From: Nonomuraea sp. PA05 | GTDB taxonomy: Bacteria; Actinomycetota; Actinomycetes; Streptosporangiales; Streptosporangiaceae | DNA length: 64,000 nt | Direction: 5' to 3' | NCBI RefSeq assembly: GCF_008086045.1 | Contig: NZ_VSEY01000009.1 | Location: 248,001 to 312,000, forward strand | Part shown: positions 16,617-25,340 of the stretch, one piece after another | Layout of the letters: each line of letters opens with the position of its first letter | Numbering within the stretch: the first letter of the stretch is position 1 | The notes under the pieces: model-generated | Told to the model about the DNA's origin: nothing | The model's input: the letters and a program-made list of their open reading frames with translations, nothing else | Databases searched by the model: none | Position numbers and translations under genes: made by a program

Positions 16617-17297
16617 ATGTCAGCGCAGGCCTACGCGGCCCGGCTCATCGTGCAGGCTCTGGAGGCCGAGGGCGTCGAATACATCTTCGGCAGACCGGGC
16701 GAGGAGAACATCCATTTCGTCGACGCGCTCAGGGACTCCCCAATCCAGTACGTGCTCGTCCGTTACCGGCGAGAAGATCCGCCGCATGCTGCGGGAGGAG
16801 CTGGAGGAGGGGCGGGTTCCCGCTGTCGCCTCGGCGCGTGGTGGCCGACATCCGCGCCGCCATGGGACGCGAGGACATCGTCCTGGCCGACACCGGCGCG
16901 GTGAAGATGTGGATGGCCCGCATGTACCCGACGTACGAGCCGAACACCATGCTGGTCTCCAACGGGCTGTCGTCGATGGGGTTCTCCGTGCCGGGCGCGC
17001 TGGCCGCCAAGCTCGCCTGCCCGCGGCGGCGGGTGCTGGCGGCGACCGGTGACGGGGCTTTCCTGATGAACTCGCAGGAGCTGGAGACGGCCGTGCGGGA
17101 GCGGGTCCCGTTCGTGGTGCCAGTACGCCGAGAGCTTCGGGGCGCGCGGCTACCGGATCAGCAGCGCAGGCGAGCTGCTGCCCACGTTGCGCGAGGCGCT
17201 GGCCGACGACGTGGTGTCGGTGATCGCGGTGCCCGTCGACTACTCCGCGAACCTGCAACTGACGGACAAGCTGGGCGAGCTGACCGGGCCTTTCTGA
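16617..17297 (+). pseudogene. acetolactate synthase-like TPP enzyme, disrupted
   Basis: Three fragments of one thiamine-diphosphate enzyme lie in changing frames. 16617-16760 encodes an intact N-terminus (AARLIVQALEAEGVEYIFG, GEENIHF). About 16830-17118, in another frame, encodes the TPP-binding half (DIVLADTGAVKMWMARMY, SSMGFSVPGALAAK, GDGAFLMNSQEL). From 17121 to the stop at 17295-17297 the first frame resumes (QYAESFGARGYRIS, DKLGELTGPF). Roughly two thirds of the expected 550 residues are missing through one large and one small deletion. The original would have been a valine/isoleucine or acetoin-type carboligase. It flanks the low-GC TIR/RelA cassette and probably records an insertion/deletion event. 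Confidence 0.9.
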
Positions 17298-17331
17298 GCA
17301 TCGGCCGGTCCGGCCTTCTAAGATCGTTCGG

Positions 17332-18303
17332 GTGAGCCTGCCTGCCGTCCCCGCGCCGGGTGCGCTGCCGGTCGAGCCGGCGCGCGACCCGTACCACGTC
17401 TACCTCGACTCCCTGACCAGCCCCGAGTCGCGGCGCACGATGCGCGGCTGCCTCGACCGGCTGGCCCGCCTGCTGACCGGCGACGAGAACGCCACGGGGG
17501 CGGGCCAGCCGTGGCACCTGCTCCGCTACGAGCACACCGTGCGCATCCGCACGATGCTCACCGACCAGGGCTGGTCGGCGGCGTACGTGAACAAGCACCT
17601 GGTGGCGCTGCGGCGGGTGCTGAAGGAGGCGTGGCGGCTCGGCCAGACCAGCGCCGAGGACCTCGCCCGCGCCTCCGACCTCGCCCCGGTACGGCAGAGC
17701 CGCCTGCCCGCCGGCCACCACGTCCCGCCCGAAGTGGTCGGCGCGGCCCTGTCGGCGTGCGACGACTCGCCCGCCGGGGTGCGCGACGCGGCGCTGATCG
17801 CCGTCCTGTACTCGACCGGGTGCCGCCGCGCCGAGCTCGGCGGGCTCACGCTGGGCGACTACGATCCGGGGTCGCGGTCGCTGCGGGTGCGCGGCAAGCG
17901 CGACAAGGAGCGGCTCGTCTACCTGACGACGGACGCGATCGGGCTGGTGGAGCGGTGGCTCGCGGTGCGCGGGCCGGGGGCCGGGGCGTTGTTCAGCCCG
18001 ATCAGCAAGGCGGGGCGGCTGCGTACGCGTGACGGGCGGCCGGTGGGGCTGACGGGGCAGGGCATCGCCGACATCCTGACCCGGCGGTTCGGGGAGGCGG
18101 GGGCGGCCCGGCGGACCGCGCACGACTTCCGGCGCACGTTCATCGGCGAGCTGCTGGACGCTGGGGTGGACCTGGCCACGGCTCAGGCGCTGGTGGGGCA
18201 CTCCTCGCCCGCCACCACGGCGCGGTACGACCGGCGGCCGGAGCGCACGCGCCGCGAGGCCGTCGACCGCCTCCACCTCCCGGCCGCCCGGCCCCTGGCC
18301 TGA
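17332..18303 (+). CDS. tyrosine recombinase/integrase
   Basis: A 323-residue site-specific recombinase. An N-terminal SAM-like core-binding domain (about 20-115) precedes the catalytic domain (about 130-315). The catalytic set is complete: R165 in TGCRRAEL, K189, H264-x-x-R267 in HDFRR, H290 in GHSS and Y299 in TARYDRR. GTG 17332 is used; XerC/D length is similar, but it is not near an obvious dif or tRNA site. It lies 34 bases after the acetolactate-synthase relic and 860 bases from the TIR/RelA cassette, so it may have mobilised that cassette. No attachment site was recognised. Confidence 0.9.
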   Translation: MSLPAVPAPGALPVEPARDPYHVYLDSLTSPESRRTMRGCLDRLARLLTGDENATGAGQPWHLLRYEHTVRIRTMLTDQGWSAAYVNKHLVALRRVLKEAWRLGQTSAEDLARASDLAPVRQSRLPAGHHVPPEVVGAALSACDDSPAGVRDAALIAVLYSTGCRRAELGGLTLGDYDPGSRSLRVRGKRDKERLVYLTTDAIGLVERWLAVRGPGAGALFSPISKAGRLRTRDGRPVGLTGQGIADILTRRFGEAGAARRTAHDFRRTFIGELLDAGVDLATAQALVGHSSPATTARYDRRPERTRREAVDRLHLPAARPLA

Positions 18304-18376
18304 CCGCCTCGTCGCGCCGCCACGGGGCGGGCGCGCGGGCGGCGGGGGTGCCGCTCCGACGCGGCCAGGGTGCGCC

Positions 18377-18448
18377 GGTCGGAGCGGTCGAAAAGCCCGG
18401 TCGGAGCGCTCGAAAAGCCAGGTCGGAGCGGCCGAAGAGGCAGGTCAG
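18377..18448. repeat. 22-bp tandem repeat at the 3' end of the sulP gene
   Basis: Three copies of ggtcggagcg(g/c)(t/c)cgaa(a/g)ag(c/g)c(c/a) run from 18377 to 18442, with a fourth partial copy covering the sulP stop codon. It lies between convergent integrase and transporter genes. The rest of the 141-base gap shows nothing recognisable. Confidence 0.85.
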
Positions 18449-20139
18449 CCCGCCAGCCGCGGCACGATCCCAGAGCTGTGCAGCCGCTCACGAGCCGCCT
18501 CGATGGCCCCATCGGTGGTGGCGAACACCTGCCCGGCCTCGTCCAGCCGCCCGATCACCCCGATCACCTGCAGAGCCTGATGGTGCCCATCGGGGATCCC
18601 TGACACGTACACCATGATCCCGCGCCGTTCCAGCCGCGTGATGGTGTCGGCGAGCACCATCGCCCCGCTGGCGTCGATGCTGGTGACCAGGCGCATGCGC
18701 AGCACCACCACGGACACCCCGGTCATCTCCGACAGGTCGGCGCGCAGCCGGTGGGCGGCGGCGAAGAACAGCGGCCCGTCGAGCCGGTAGGTGACGATGT
18801 GCTCGGCGAGCAGCGCGTGCTCGTCCTCGGTGTGCTGCGGTTGCAGGTCGTGGCGGAGCGGCTCCCGGTAGAAGCGCACGTTCCGCGCGATCGTCCGCAG
18901 TGCCAGCGCGCCCGCGACGACCAGGCCGAGGATGACGGCCAGCACGGTGTCGAGCGTCAGGGTGGCGACGGCGGTGAGCACGAGCACCGCCGCGTCGCTC
19001 CTGGTGGAGCGCCACATGGCGCGTACGGAGTCGCGTTCGACCATGCGTACGGAGGTGGCCAGCAGCACCCCGGCGAGCGCGGCGAGCGGGATCTTGGCGA
19101 CGAGCCCTGCGGCGGTGTAGACGATGGCGCCGAGGATGAGCGCGTGGGACAGCGCCGCGAGCCGGGAGGTCGCCCCGGAGCGTACGTTGACGGCTGTCCT
19201 GACGATGGCACCGGTGCCGGGCATGCCCCCGAACAGCGGGGTGATGAGGTTGGCGATGCCCTGGCCGAACAGCTCCCTGTCGGGGTCGTGCCGGTGCCGC
19301 CCTGTCATGTTGTCGGCCACGGCGGCCGACAGCAGCGATTCCAGCGAGGCCAGTGCGGCCACGGCGATGGCCGGGGCGATGAGGGCGGGCAGCATCGCGG
19401 GGTCGAGGAAGCCCAGCGACGGCGCGGGCAGCCCCTGCGGCAGGTGGCCGATGGTGGCGAGGGGCAGCCCGGCCAGTTCGGCGACGGCGGTAGCGACGAC
19501 GACGGCGAGCAGCGAGAACGGCACGCTGGGCCGGATGCTCGCGCCCACCAGCAGCACCGCGGCCACGACCAGGGTGACGGACATGGCCCACCAGTGCGGC
19601 CTGGCGAGGAAGTCCATGACGGCGTGCCAGGCGACGACGGCGACCTTGTCGCTGTCGTGGGCGGGGACGCCGAGGGCGTGCGGGATCTGCTGCAGGCCGA
19701 TCACGCAGGCCATGCCGACGGTGAAGCCGGCGACGACGGGCGCGGGGACGAGGGACATATAACGTCCGGCCCGCGCGAGGGCCATGACGACGAGCAGCAT
19801 CCCGGCCATCAGCCCGACGGTGAGCACCCCGGTGGCGCCGTGGTCGCTCATGATGGGCATGAGCACGACGGTCATGGCGCCGCTGGTGCCCGAGACCTGG
19901 AGTGCCGAGCCGCCGAACAGGGCGGCCAGCGATCCGGCGACCACCGCGGTGGCCAGGCCGGCGGCGGCGCCGAGGCCGGAGGAGACGCCGAATCCGAGCG
20001 CGAGCGGCAGCGCGACGATCGCCACGGTGAGCCCGGCCAGCAGGTTGTTGCGGGGCTGGTGCCGCATGGCGGCCAGCGCGGCCCGTTCGGGCAGCACGGA
20101 TCGCAGGCGCCCCCAGCTCGCGGCGAGCACGCCGCTCAC
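18445..20139 (-). CDS. SulP-family inorganic anion transporter with STAS domain
   Basis: A 564-residue membrane transporter, usually for sulfate or bicarbonate/H+ or Na+. Residues about 30-420 hold some 10-12 hydrophobic segments (LTVAIVALPLALGFGVSSG is the first; TSGAMTVVLMPIM carries the conserved TSG region). A C-terminal STAS domain (about 445-555) contains TSIDASGAMVLADTI. No carbonic anhydrase gene is adjacent, so the substrate remains open. It lies downstream of the TetR gene in the same direction, but 235 bases separate them, so it likely has its own promoter. Confidence 0.9.
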   Translation of the reverse strand: MSGVLAASWGRLRSVLPERAALAAMRHQPRNNLLAGLTVAIVALPLALGFGVSSGLGAAAGLATAVVAGSLAALFGGSALQVSGTSGAMTVVLMPIMSDHGATGVLTVGLMAGMLLVVMALARAGRYMSLVPAPVVAGFTVGMACVIGLQQIPHALGVPAHDSDKVAVVAWHAVMDFLARPHWWAMSVTLVVAAVLLVGASIRPSVPFSLLAVVVATAVAELAGLPLATIGHLPQGLPAPSLGFLDPAMLPALIAPAIAVAALASLESLLSAAVADNMTGRHRHDPDRELFGQGIANLITPLFGGMPGTGAIVRTAVNVRSGATSRLAALSHALILGAIVYTAAGLVAKIPLAALAGVLLATSVRMVERDSVRAMWRSTRSDAAVLVLTAVATLTLDTVLAVILGLVVAGALALRTIARNVRFYREPLRHDLQPQHTEDEHALLAEHIVTYRLDGPLFFAAAHRLRADLSEMTGVSVVVLRMRLVTSIDASGAMVLADTITRLERRGIMVYVSGIPDGHHQALQVIGVIGRLDEAGQVFATTDGAIEAARERLHSSGIVPRLAG

Positions 20140-20238
20140 GTCGTGTCACCGATCGAGTCGGTACGGTGACCGCGCATGCACATGAAAGGTCCGTCCACCA
20201 TCACTCCCTTTGAGGTAAAGACAACCCCGTCTTGTCCT

Positions 20239-20260
20239 GAATTGCATATTTTTGCAATTC
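20239..20260. promoter_or_regulatory. AT-rich 8-bp dyad in the sulP upstream region
   Basis: GAATTGCA (20239-20246) and TGCAATTC (20253-20260) flank a T-rich six-base loop. In this GC-rich genome such a hairpin stands out. It lies about 100 bases upstream of sulP and 115 bases after the tetR stop, so it could be an operator for sulP or a tetR terminator. The surrounding 235-base gap (20140-20374) holds no gene. Confidence 0.4.
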
Positions 20261-20374
20261 GTTAAGAGGTTGTCAGGATAACAATTTCACCCCCTCCTAC
20301 CTGCTTAAACTCTCTCGATCTTGCGATATTCGCCAGGCGTGAAATGGCGGGATTGTTTGAACAGGACGGTGGAA

Positions 20375-20977
20375 TCAGGCAAACAGCATCGCGAAGCCCT
20401 GACCGGCCGCGCGCACCGCCTCGGGCTCGACCTCCGCCATCGGCCGGCCGTCCGCCAGCAACTGCCAGTTACGGCGGGCCAGCACCCGCTGCGTGGCCAC
20501 CACCTGCGCCGCCAGCAGCCGTGCCGCCAACTCGTCGGCCGTCTCGGCGAGCGCCTCGGCCAGGGCCTCCTCGTCGCGCGCCATGTGCTGGTGGAGCCGC
20601 CCCAGCAGGCTGGGCGCCTCGGAGAAGACCATGCGGTGGTAGGCCATCACCTCGGGGTCGTCGTTGAGCCCGGTGATCGGATCGTGCCGGGACAGCCCGT
20701 CGAGGAAGTGGCGGCACAGCGCCTCCACCGGCCGCTCCCCCTCGGCCCGCCCCCGCACCACCCGGGCCGACTCGCCGAGGTGGTTGCAGATGCGGTGCAG
20801 GACGAGGTCCTCCTTGGTGGCGAAGTACTTGAACAGTGTCGGCTTCGACACCCCCGCCGCCGCCGCGATCTCCGCCACGGACACCTCGTCGAAGCCGCGC
20901 TCCAGGAAGAGCGTGATGGCCGCCGTCGAGAGGGCCTCGTGCACGCGCCGCCGCTGCAACTCCCGCAGTCCTGTCAT
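20375..20977 (-). CDS. TetR/AcrR-family repressor
   Basis: A 200-residue regulator with an N-terminal helix-turn-helix (AEIAAAAGVSKPTLFKYFATKEDLV, about residues 28-52 split around the turn GVSKPT) and a helical ligand-binding domain. The start MTGLREL at 20977 has no ribosome site, but a TAGGCT box six bases upstream would give a leaderless mRNA. It is divergent from helD, and the 66 bases between them contain a perfect inverted repeat, so it most likely represses itself and helD. The inducer is unknown; a rifamycin-like or other RNA-polymerase-targeting compound is plausible. Confidence 0.88.
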   Translation of the reverse strand: MTGLRELQRRRVHEALSTAAITLFLERGFDEVSVAEIAAAAGVSKPTLFKYFATKEDLVLHRICNHLGESARVVRGRAEGERPVEALCRHFLDGLSRHDPITGLNDDPEVMAYHRMVFSEAPSLLGRLHQHMARDEEALAEALAETADELAARLLAAQVVATQRVLARRNWQLLADGRPMAEVEPEAVRAAGQGFAMLFA

Positions 20978-20991
20978 GAGCACAGCCTAGC

Positions 20992-21033
20992 AAAGTGTTA
21001 ACCTGGTCAATATCTTAACCGAGTTAACACTTT
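20992..21033. promoter_or_regulatory. inverted-repeat operator between tetR and helD
   Basis: AAAGTGTTAAC (20992-21002) and its exact complement GTTAACACTTT (21023-21033) lie 20 bases apart, with further TTAACC half-sites between them. On the minus strand TTGACC (21010-21005) and TAGGCT (about 20989-20984) form a promoter ending right at the tetR ATG. The right arm abuts the helD ribosome site (GGGAGG, 21034-21039). Confidence 0.75.
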
Positions 21034-21043
21034 GGGAGGTGTG

Positions 21044-23038
21044 ATGGCGACGCTCGACGAGGAGCGTGACCACGTCGAACGCTGCAAGGTCGGCCTGCGC
21101 AGGATGCTGGAGGGCGCGCGCGACAACGTCATCGTCGGCGAGAGCGTGGCCGGCGACCGCTACAGCGCCGAACGCCTGGGCCGGCACCTGAAGAGCCTGG
21201 CCAAGGAGCTGAGCGAGGAGCCGGAGGGGCCGCCGTTCTTCGGCCGGCTCGACTTCGGGCCCGGCTCCGCCGAGCACGGCGGGCGGGCGTACCACATCGG
21301 CCGCCGGCACATCACGGGCGAGCACGGCGGCCCGCCCGTGGTGATCGACTGGCGCGCGCCGGTCTCGCGCGCCTTCTACCGGGCCAGTGCCCGCGACCCG
21401 CAGGGCGTGGACGTGCGCCGCCGCTTCGGCTGGTCGGGCACCACCCTCACCGGCTTCGAGGACGAGCGGCTCTCGCGCGGCGAGCAGGGCGAGAGCAGGA
21501 TCCTCGCGGCCGAGATCGAACGGCCCCGCGTCGGCCCGATGCGCGACATCGTCGCCACCATCCAGCCCGAGCAGGACGACCTCGTCCGCGCCGGCCTCGA
21601 CCTGTCGATCTGCGTGCAGGGCGCGCCCGGCACCGGCAAGACCGCGGTCGGCCTGCACCGGGCCGCCTACCTGCTCTACGCCCACCGCCGGCGCCTCGAA
21701 CGCGCGGGCGTGCTCGTCCTCGGCCCCAACCGGGCCTTCCTCGGCTACATCTCGGCGGTGCTGCCGGCGCTCGGCGAGATGGACGTCGAGCAGACGACGC
21801 TGGAGCGGCTGCTGGCCACCGTCCCCGTCACGGCGGCGGACGACGAGGCGACCGCCATGGTCAAGCACGACGCCCGCATGGCGCGGGTGCTGCGCACAGC
21901 CCTGTACGGGCGCATCGCCAAGCCGGTCGAACCGGTCACGGTGCCCGACGGCTCCTTCCGCTGGCGGGTGCCGGAGGACGAGCTGCGCCGCATCGTGGAC
22001 GACACCAGGCGCGAGTCCCTCCCGTACGGCACCGGCCGCGAACGGGTCAGGGCCCGGATCGTGGAGTCCATCCGCCGCCAGGCCGAGTCCCGCGGACGGG
22101 CGGCCGGCGCGCCCTGGCTGCGCAAGATCGGCCGCGGCGTCACCCCGTGGATCGACCAGGTGTGGCCCGCCGCCAAGCCGGAGGAGGTCCTGTACGAGCT
22201 GCTGCGCGGCCCCGCCCGGGACGGCCGCGACCCGGCCGACGGCGTGCTGACCGACGCCGAACGCGCCGCCCTGACCTGGCGGAAGCCACCGCGCGGCGTC
22301 AAGGACGCGCGCTGGTCCGCGGCCGACCTGGTGCTGCTCGACGAGCTGGCCGCGCTGATCGAACGCCCGCGCGGCTACGGCCACGTGATCGTGGACGAGG
22401 CCCAGGACCTGTCGCCGATGGAGTGCCGGGCGGTCGCCAGGCGCAGCGAGCACGGCTCGCTGACCGTGCTGGGCGACCTGGCGCAGGGCACCACGCCGTG
22501 GGCGGCCACGTCCTGGCCGGAACGGCTGGAGCTGCTCGGCAAGCCCGGCGGCGAGGTCGTCGCGCTCACCACCGGGTTCCGCGTGCCCGCCGCCGTGGTC
22601 GAGCTGGCCAACACGCTGCTGGCGGCGCTGGATGCCGACGTGCCCGCGACCCGCTCGTACCGCTCCGACGGGCGGCTGCGGGTGACCCAGGTGGCCGAAC
22701 TGGACAAGGGGGTGGTGGCGGCGGTGCGCGAGGCGCACACGTTCGAGGGGTCGATCGGGGTGATCGCGGCGGACGCGGACGTGGAGGCGATCACCGCCGC
22801 GCTGTGGAACGAGGGCCTGGACCTGAACGGGCGGCTCAGCGTGATGCCCGCCTCGCTGTGCAAGGGCCTGGAGTACGACCACGTCGTCGTGGCGGAGCCG
22901 GCCGCCATCGCCGAGGCGGAGCGGCGCGGGCTCAACCGCCTGTACGTCGCCCTCACCCGCGCCGTCTCCCGCCTCGACGTCGTGCACGCCCGGCCCCTTC
23001 CGCCACAGCTCGACAGGCGCGTTCCGTCCGGTGTGTGA
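21044..23038 (+). CDS. helD: HelD-type RNA polymerase-associated UvrD/Rep-family ATPase
   Basis: A 664-residue superfamily 1 motor. It has an N-terminal HelD coiled segment (LDEERDHVERCKVGLRRML), Walker A GAPGTGKTAV (about 200), Walker B VIVDEAQDLSPME (about 450), the motif TTGFRVP, and C-terminal YVALTRAV. HelD proteins dissociate stalled RNA polymerase, and the actinobacterial branch (HelR) protects against rifampicin. ATG 21044 follows GGGAGG with a four-base gap. Control by the divergent TetR protein through the 20992-21033 operator is strongly suggested. I cannot decide between general RNAP recycling and drug resistance from this sequence. Confidence 0.88.
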   Translation: MATLDEERDHVERCKVGLRRMLEGARDNVIVGESVAGDRYSAERLGRHLKSLAKELSEEPEGPPFFGRLDFGPGSAEHGGRAYHIGRRHITGEHGGPPVVIDWRAPVSRAFYRASARDPQGVDVRRRFGWSGTTLTGFEDERLSRGEQGESRILAAEIERPRVGPMRDIVATIQPEQDDLVRAGLDLSICVQGAPGTGKTAVGLHRAAYLLYAHRRRLERAGVLVLGPNRAFLGYISAVLPALGEMDVEQTTLERLLATVPVTAADDEATAMVKHDARMARVLRTALYGRIAKPVEPVTVPDGSFRWRVPEDELRRIVDDTRRESLPYGTGRERVRARIVESIRRQAESRGRAAGAPWLRKIGRGVTPWIDQVWPAAKPEEVLYELLRGPARDGRDPADGVLTDAERAALTWRKPPRGVKDARWSAADLVLLDELAALIERPRGYGHVIVDEAQDLSPMECRAVARRSEHGSLTVLGDLAQGTTPWAATSWPERLELLGKPGGEVVALTTGFRVPAAVVELANTLLAALDADVPATRSYRSDGRLRVTQVAELDKGVVAAVREAHTFEGSIGVIAADADVEAITAALWNEGLDLNGRLSVMPASLCKGLEYDHVVVAEPAAIAEAERRGLNRLYVALTRAVSRLDVVHARPLPPQLDRRVPSGV

Positions 23039-23064
23039 TGGACGCACGCCGAGAGGAGACGCAC

Positions 23065-23331
23065 GTGTCCGCACCGCCCGAACCACCGGACGCGGCAGGG
23101 CAGCCCGCGCGGCGGCCTCCCCGGGTGCTGGACCAGGTCCCGTCGGTCATCGGGCTCGTCTGCGGCGCGGTGGCCGTGTTGTACCTGCCGGTGCTGTTCG
23201 GGCTGGCGGGGGTCGTGCTGGGCGTCGTGGGTCACGCCCGCGGCGAGCCCCTGGGACGGTGGGCCGCCATCGCCGGGGGCGCGGGGATGCTGCTGGGCAC
23301 GCTGCTCAGCATCCTCCTCACCCCACGCTAG
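23065..23331 (+). CDS. small two-helix membrane protein
   Basis: An 88-residue protein, unassigned but DUF4190-like in plan: a proline-rich cytoplasmic N-terminus (APPEPPDAAGQPARRPP), then two hydrophobic helices (about 33-55 VIGLVCGAVAVLYLPVLFG and 68-85) with a short HARGE loop. GTG 23065 follows GAGAGGAG by six bases; an ATG at 23038 overlapping the helD stop is also possible (97 residues). It is likely co-transcribed with helD, though no functional link is evident. Confidence 0.65.
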   Translation: MSAPPEPPDAAGQPARRPPRVLDQVPSVIGLVCGAVAVLYLPVLFGLAGVVLGVVGHARGEPLGRWAAIAGGAGMLLGTLLSILLTPR

Positions 23332-23340
23332 GAAGAGCGC

Positions 23341-23450
23341 TCAGGTGGCGGTGAGCGCCACGCGTAGCCTCAGGTGGCGGTGAGCGCCACGCGTATCCTC
23401 AGGTGGCGGTGAGCGCCACGCGTATCCTCAGGTGGCGGTGAGGGCCACGG
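23341..23450. repeat. 29-bp tandem repeat duplicating the 3' end of the permease gene
   Basis: Three full copies (23341-23369, 23370-23398, 23399-23427) and a partial fourth that is the genuine end of the permease gene. On the minus strand each unit reads as the terminal codons VALTAT plus stop. The array fills the gap between convergent genes. Confidence 0.92.
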
Positions 23451-24627
23451 TGGGTGACAGGCGGGCGGCGCGGACGGCCGGGTAGATGCCCGCCACCGTG
23501 CCGATCACCAGCGTCGCGACGACCGCGCCGCCCAGCGCCCACGGCGGCACCACGGCCGGCCAGCCCCGCGAAACGGCGTACCCGGTGGTGGCCAGCGCGC
23601 CCAGCACGGCGCCCGCCACCCCGCCCAGCGCCGACAGCAGCAGCGACTCCGCCAGGAACTGCACGCGCACCTGCCCCCGCGTGGCCCCCAGCGAGCGCCG
23701 CAGCCCGATCTCGCGGCGGCGCTCCAGCACCGAGATCACCATGGTGTTGGCCACGCCCACCCCGCCCACGAGCAGCGCGACGGCGCCCAGCCCGAGCAGC
23801 AGGTTCGTGAAGGCGCCCGCCGCGGCGGCCTTGGCCGCCAGCGCGTCCGACGGCCTGCTCACCGTGACCTCGTCCGGGTTCTCCGGGTTCACGGTACGCG
23901 GCAGCGCCGCACGCACCTCCTCCACCGTCGCGTCGGACGAGCGCTCGTAGATGCTCGTCGGACAGCCGTCGAAGCCGAGCAGCTCCCGCGCCGCCGGGAA
24001 GCCGACCAGGGCCGAGCGCTCGATCTCGGGAGCCAGCGGCATCGGCCCGAGAATCCCGACGACCGTGAACCACCGCCCGCCCATCCACACCTGGACCCCT
24101 GTCCTGGCCAGGCCGAGCCGTTCGGCCGCCGCCGAGCCGAGCACGACGGCGGGCTGCGCGGCCGTGGCGTCGTTCAGCCAGGCGCCCTTGGCGACCGCGC
24201 CCTCCAGCGTGGTCAGCAGGCCGGTGCTGGCCGCCTGGACCGAGATGCCTCCCGTGACGGACTCGGAGATGCGGTCGTTGCGGCGCACGGTGGCCTCGAC
24301 GGCGCCGGTGGCGGCGGCCGTGCGGACCGGGCGGATGCGCTGCACCATGGCCAGCGCGCCGGTCGGCAGCTTGGCGTCCGCGCCGAACATGGTCCGTCCG
24401 GGGGTGACGGTGAGCAGGTTCGTGCCCAGCTTGTCGAGCTGGCGCAGGAGCTGCTCGCGCGAGGACGACGAGATGCCGATCACGGCGATCATCGTCGCGA
24501 TGCCGATCGCGATGCCGAGCGCGGACAGCACCACCCGCGTGGGCCGCGCCCGCAGCCCGGCCGCCCCGACCCGCAACACGTCGGCGAGCCCGAGCCGCCC
24601 GGGCGTCAGACGCTCCGTTTCCGTCAT
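23428..24627 (-). CDS. MacB/FtsX-type ABC transporter permease
   Basis: A 399-residue permease. One N-terminal transmembrane helix (VVLSALGIAIGIATMIAVIG), a large extracytoplasmic MacB-PCD domain (about 50-270, with LGSAAAERLG), and three C-terminal helices of the FtsX domain. It forms the membrane part of a tripartite export or signalling system with the ATPase and HlyD-like adaptor encoded just upstream. ATG 24627 follows GAGAGGAG and overlaps the ATPase stop (ATGA). Substrates of such actinobacterial systems are mostly unknown; lipids, peptides or antibiotics are candidates. The 3' end is repeated downstream. Confidence 0.9.
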   Translation of the reverse strand: MTETERLTPGRLGLADVLRVGAAGLRARPTRVVLSALGIAIGIATMIAVIGISSSSREQLLRQLDKLGTNLLTVTPGRTMFGADAKLPTGALAMVQRIRPVRTAAATGAVEATVRRNDRISESVTGGISVQAASTGLLTTLEGAVAKGAWLNDATAAQPAVVLGSAAAERLGLARTGVQVWMGGRWFTVVGILGPMPLAPEIERSALVGFPAARELLGFDGCPTSIYERSSDATVEEVRAALPRTVNPENPDEVTVSRPSDALAAKAAAAGAFTNLLLGLGAVALLVGGVGVANTMVISVLERRREIGLRRSLGATRGQVRVQFLAESLLLSALGGVAGAVLGALATTGYAVSRGWPAVVPPWALGGAVVATLVIGTVAGIYPAVRAARLSPTVALTAT

Positions 24628-25340
24628 CGCGGGGCTCCTCTCAGGAGGGCCACGGGGCTGAGGTGCTCGCCCTCGTGCCCGTCCACGATCGCCCCGTCCC
24701 GCAGCCGCACCCGCCGCCGGCACCAGCCCGCGATCTCCGCGTCATGCGTGATGATCACCACGGTGGTGCCGGACTCGTGCAGCCCGGCCAGCACCCGCAG
24801 CACATCCGCCCCGGCCGCCGAGTCGAGGTTGCCGGTCGGCTCGTCGGCCAGCAGCAGCGGCGGGTCCCCGGCCACGGCGCGGGCCACGGCCACCCGCTGC
24901 TGCTCGCCGCCCGACAGCTCGGCGGGCCGGTGCCGCAGCCGGTGCCCGAGCCCGACCCGTTCCAGCGCGGCGGCGGCCCGATCGCGCCTGGCCCGGCGGC
25001 CGAGGCCGGTGTAGAGCAGGCCGTCGGCCACGTTGTCCAGCGCGCTGACGCCGGGCGCCAGATGGAACTGCTGGAAGACGAAGCCCAGGTGGCGTGAGCG
25101 CAGCGCGGACAGCCGCCGGTCCGGCAGCCGCGCGACGTCGTGCCCGGCGACCCGGACGGTGCCCGCGGTGGGGCGGTCGAGCGTGCCGATCATGTGGAGC
25201 ATGGTGGACTTGCCCGACCCCGACGGGCCGACGATGGCCAGCAGGTCGCCGCGTTCGATGGCCAGGTCCACCCCGCGCAGCGCGTGCACGCCGCCGGGGT
25301 AGGTCTTGCTCACCTCCAGCAGCTCGACGATCACCTTCAT
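24624..25340 (-). CDS. ABC transporter ATP-binding protein (LolD/MacB type)
   Basis: A 238-residue ATPase with Walker A GPSGSGKST (about 40-48), Q-loop FVFQQFHL, signature LSGGEQQRVAVARA, Walker B LLLADEPTGNLD, and the H-loop THD. It powers the permease at 23428-24627. The start ATG 25340 overlaps the adaptor stop (ATGA), so the four genes 26910-23428 are translationally coupled. The family and neighbours indicate mechanical coupling across the membrane rather than classical import. Confidence 0.93.
   Translation of the reverse strand: MKVIVELLEVSKTYPGGVHALRGVDLAIERGDLLAIVGPSGSGKSTMLHMIGTLDRPTAGTVRVAGHDVARLPDRRLSALRSRHLGFVFQQFHLAPGVSALDNVADGLLYTGLGRRARRDRAAAALERVGLGHRLRHRPAELSGGEQQRVAVARAVAGDPPLLLADEPTGNLDSAAGADVLRVLAGLHESGTTVVIITHDAEIAGWCRRRVRLRDGAIVDGHEGEHLSPVALLRGAPR

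Noticed and set aside
17332..18303. Prophage or integrative element starting at the recombinase
   Set aside because: No phage, conjugation or excision genes, tRNA gene or attachment repeats were visible around it.
20987..23086. A 699-codon open frame opposite helD
   Set aside because: Helicase motifs are on the plus strand; the antisense translation is low-complexity.
23341..23450. CRISPR-like array
   Set aside because: The 29-bp units are contiguous without spacers and copy a gene end; no cas genes are present.
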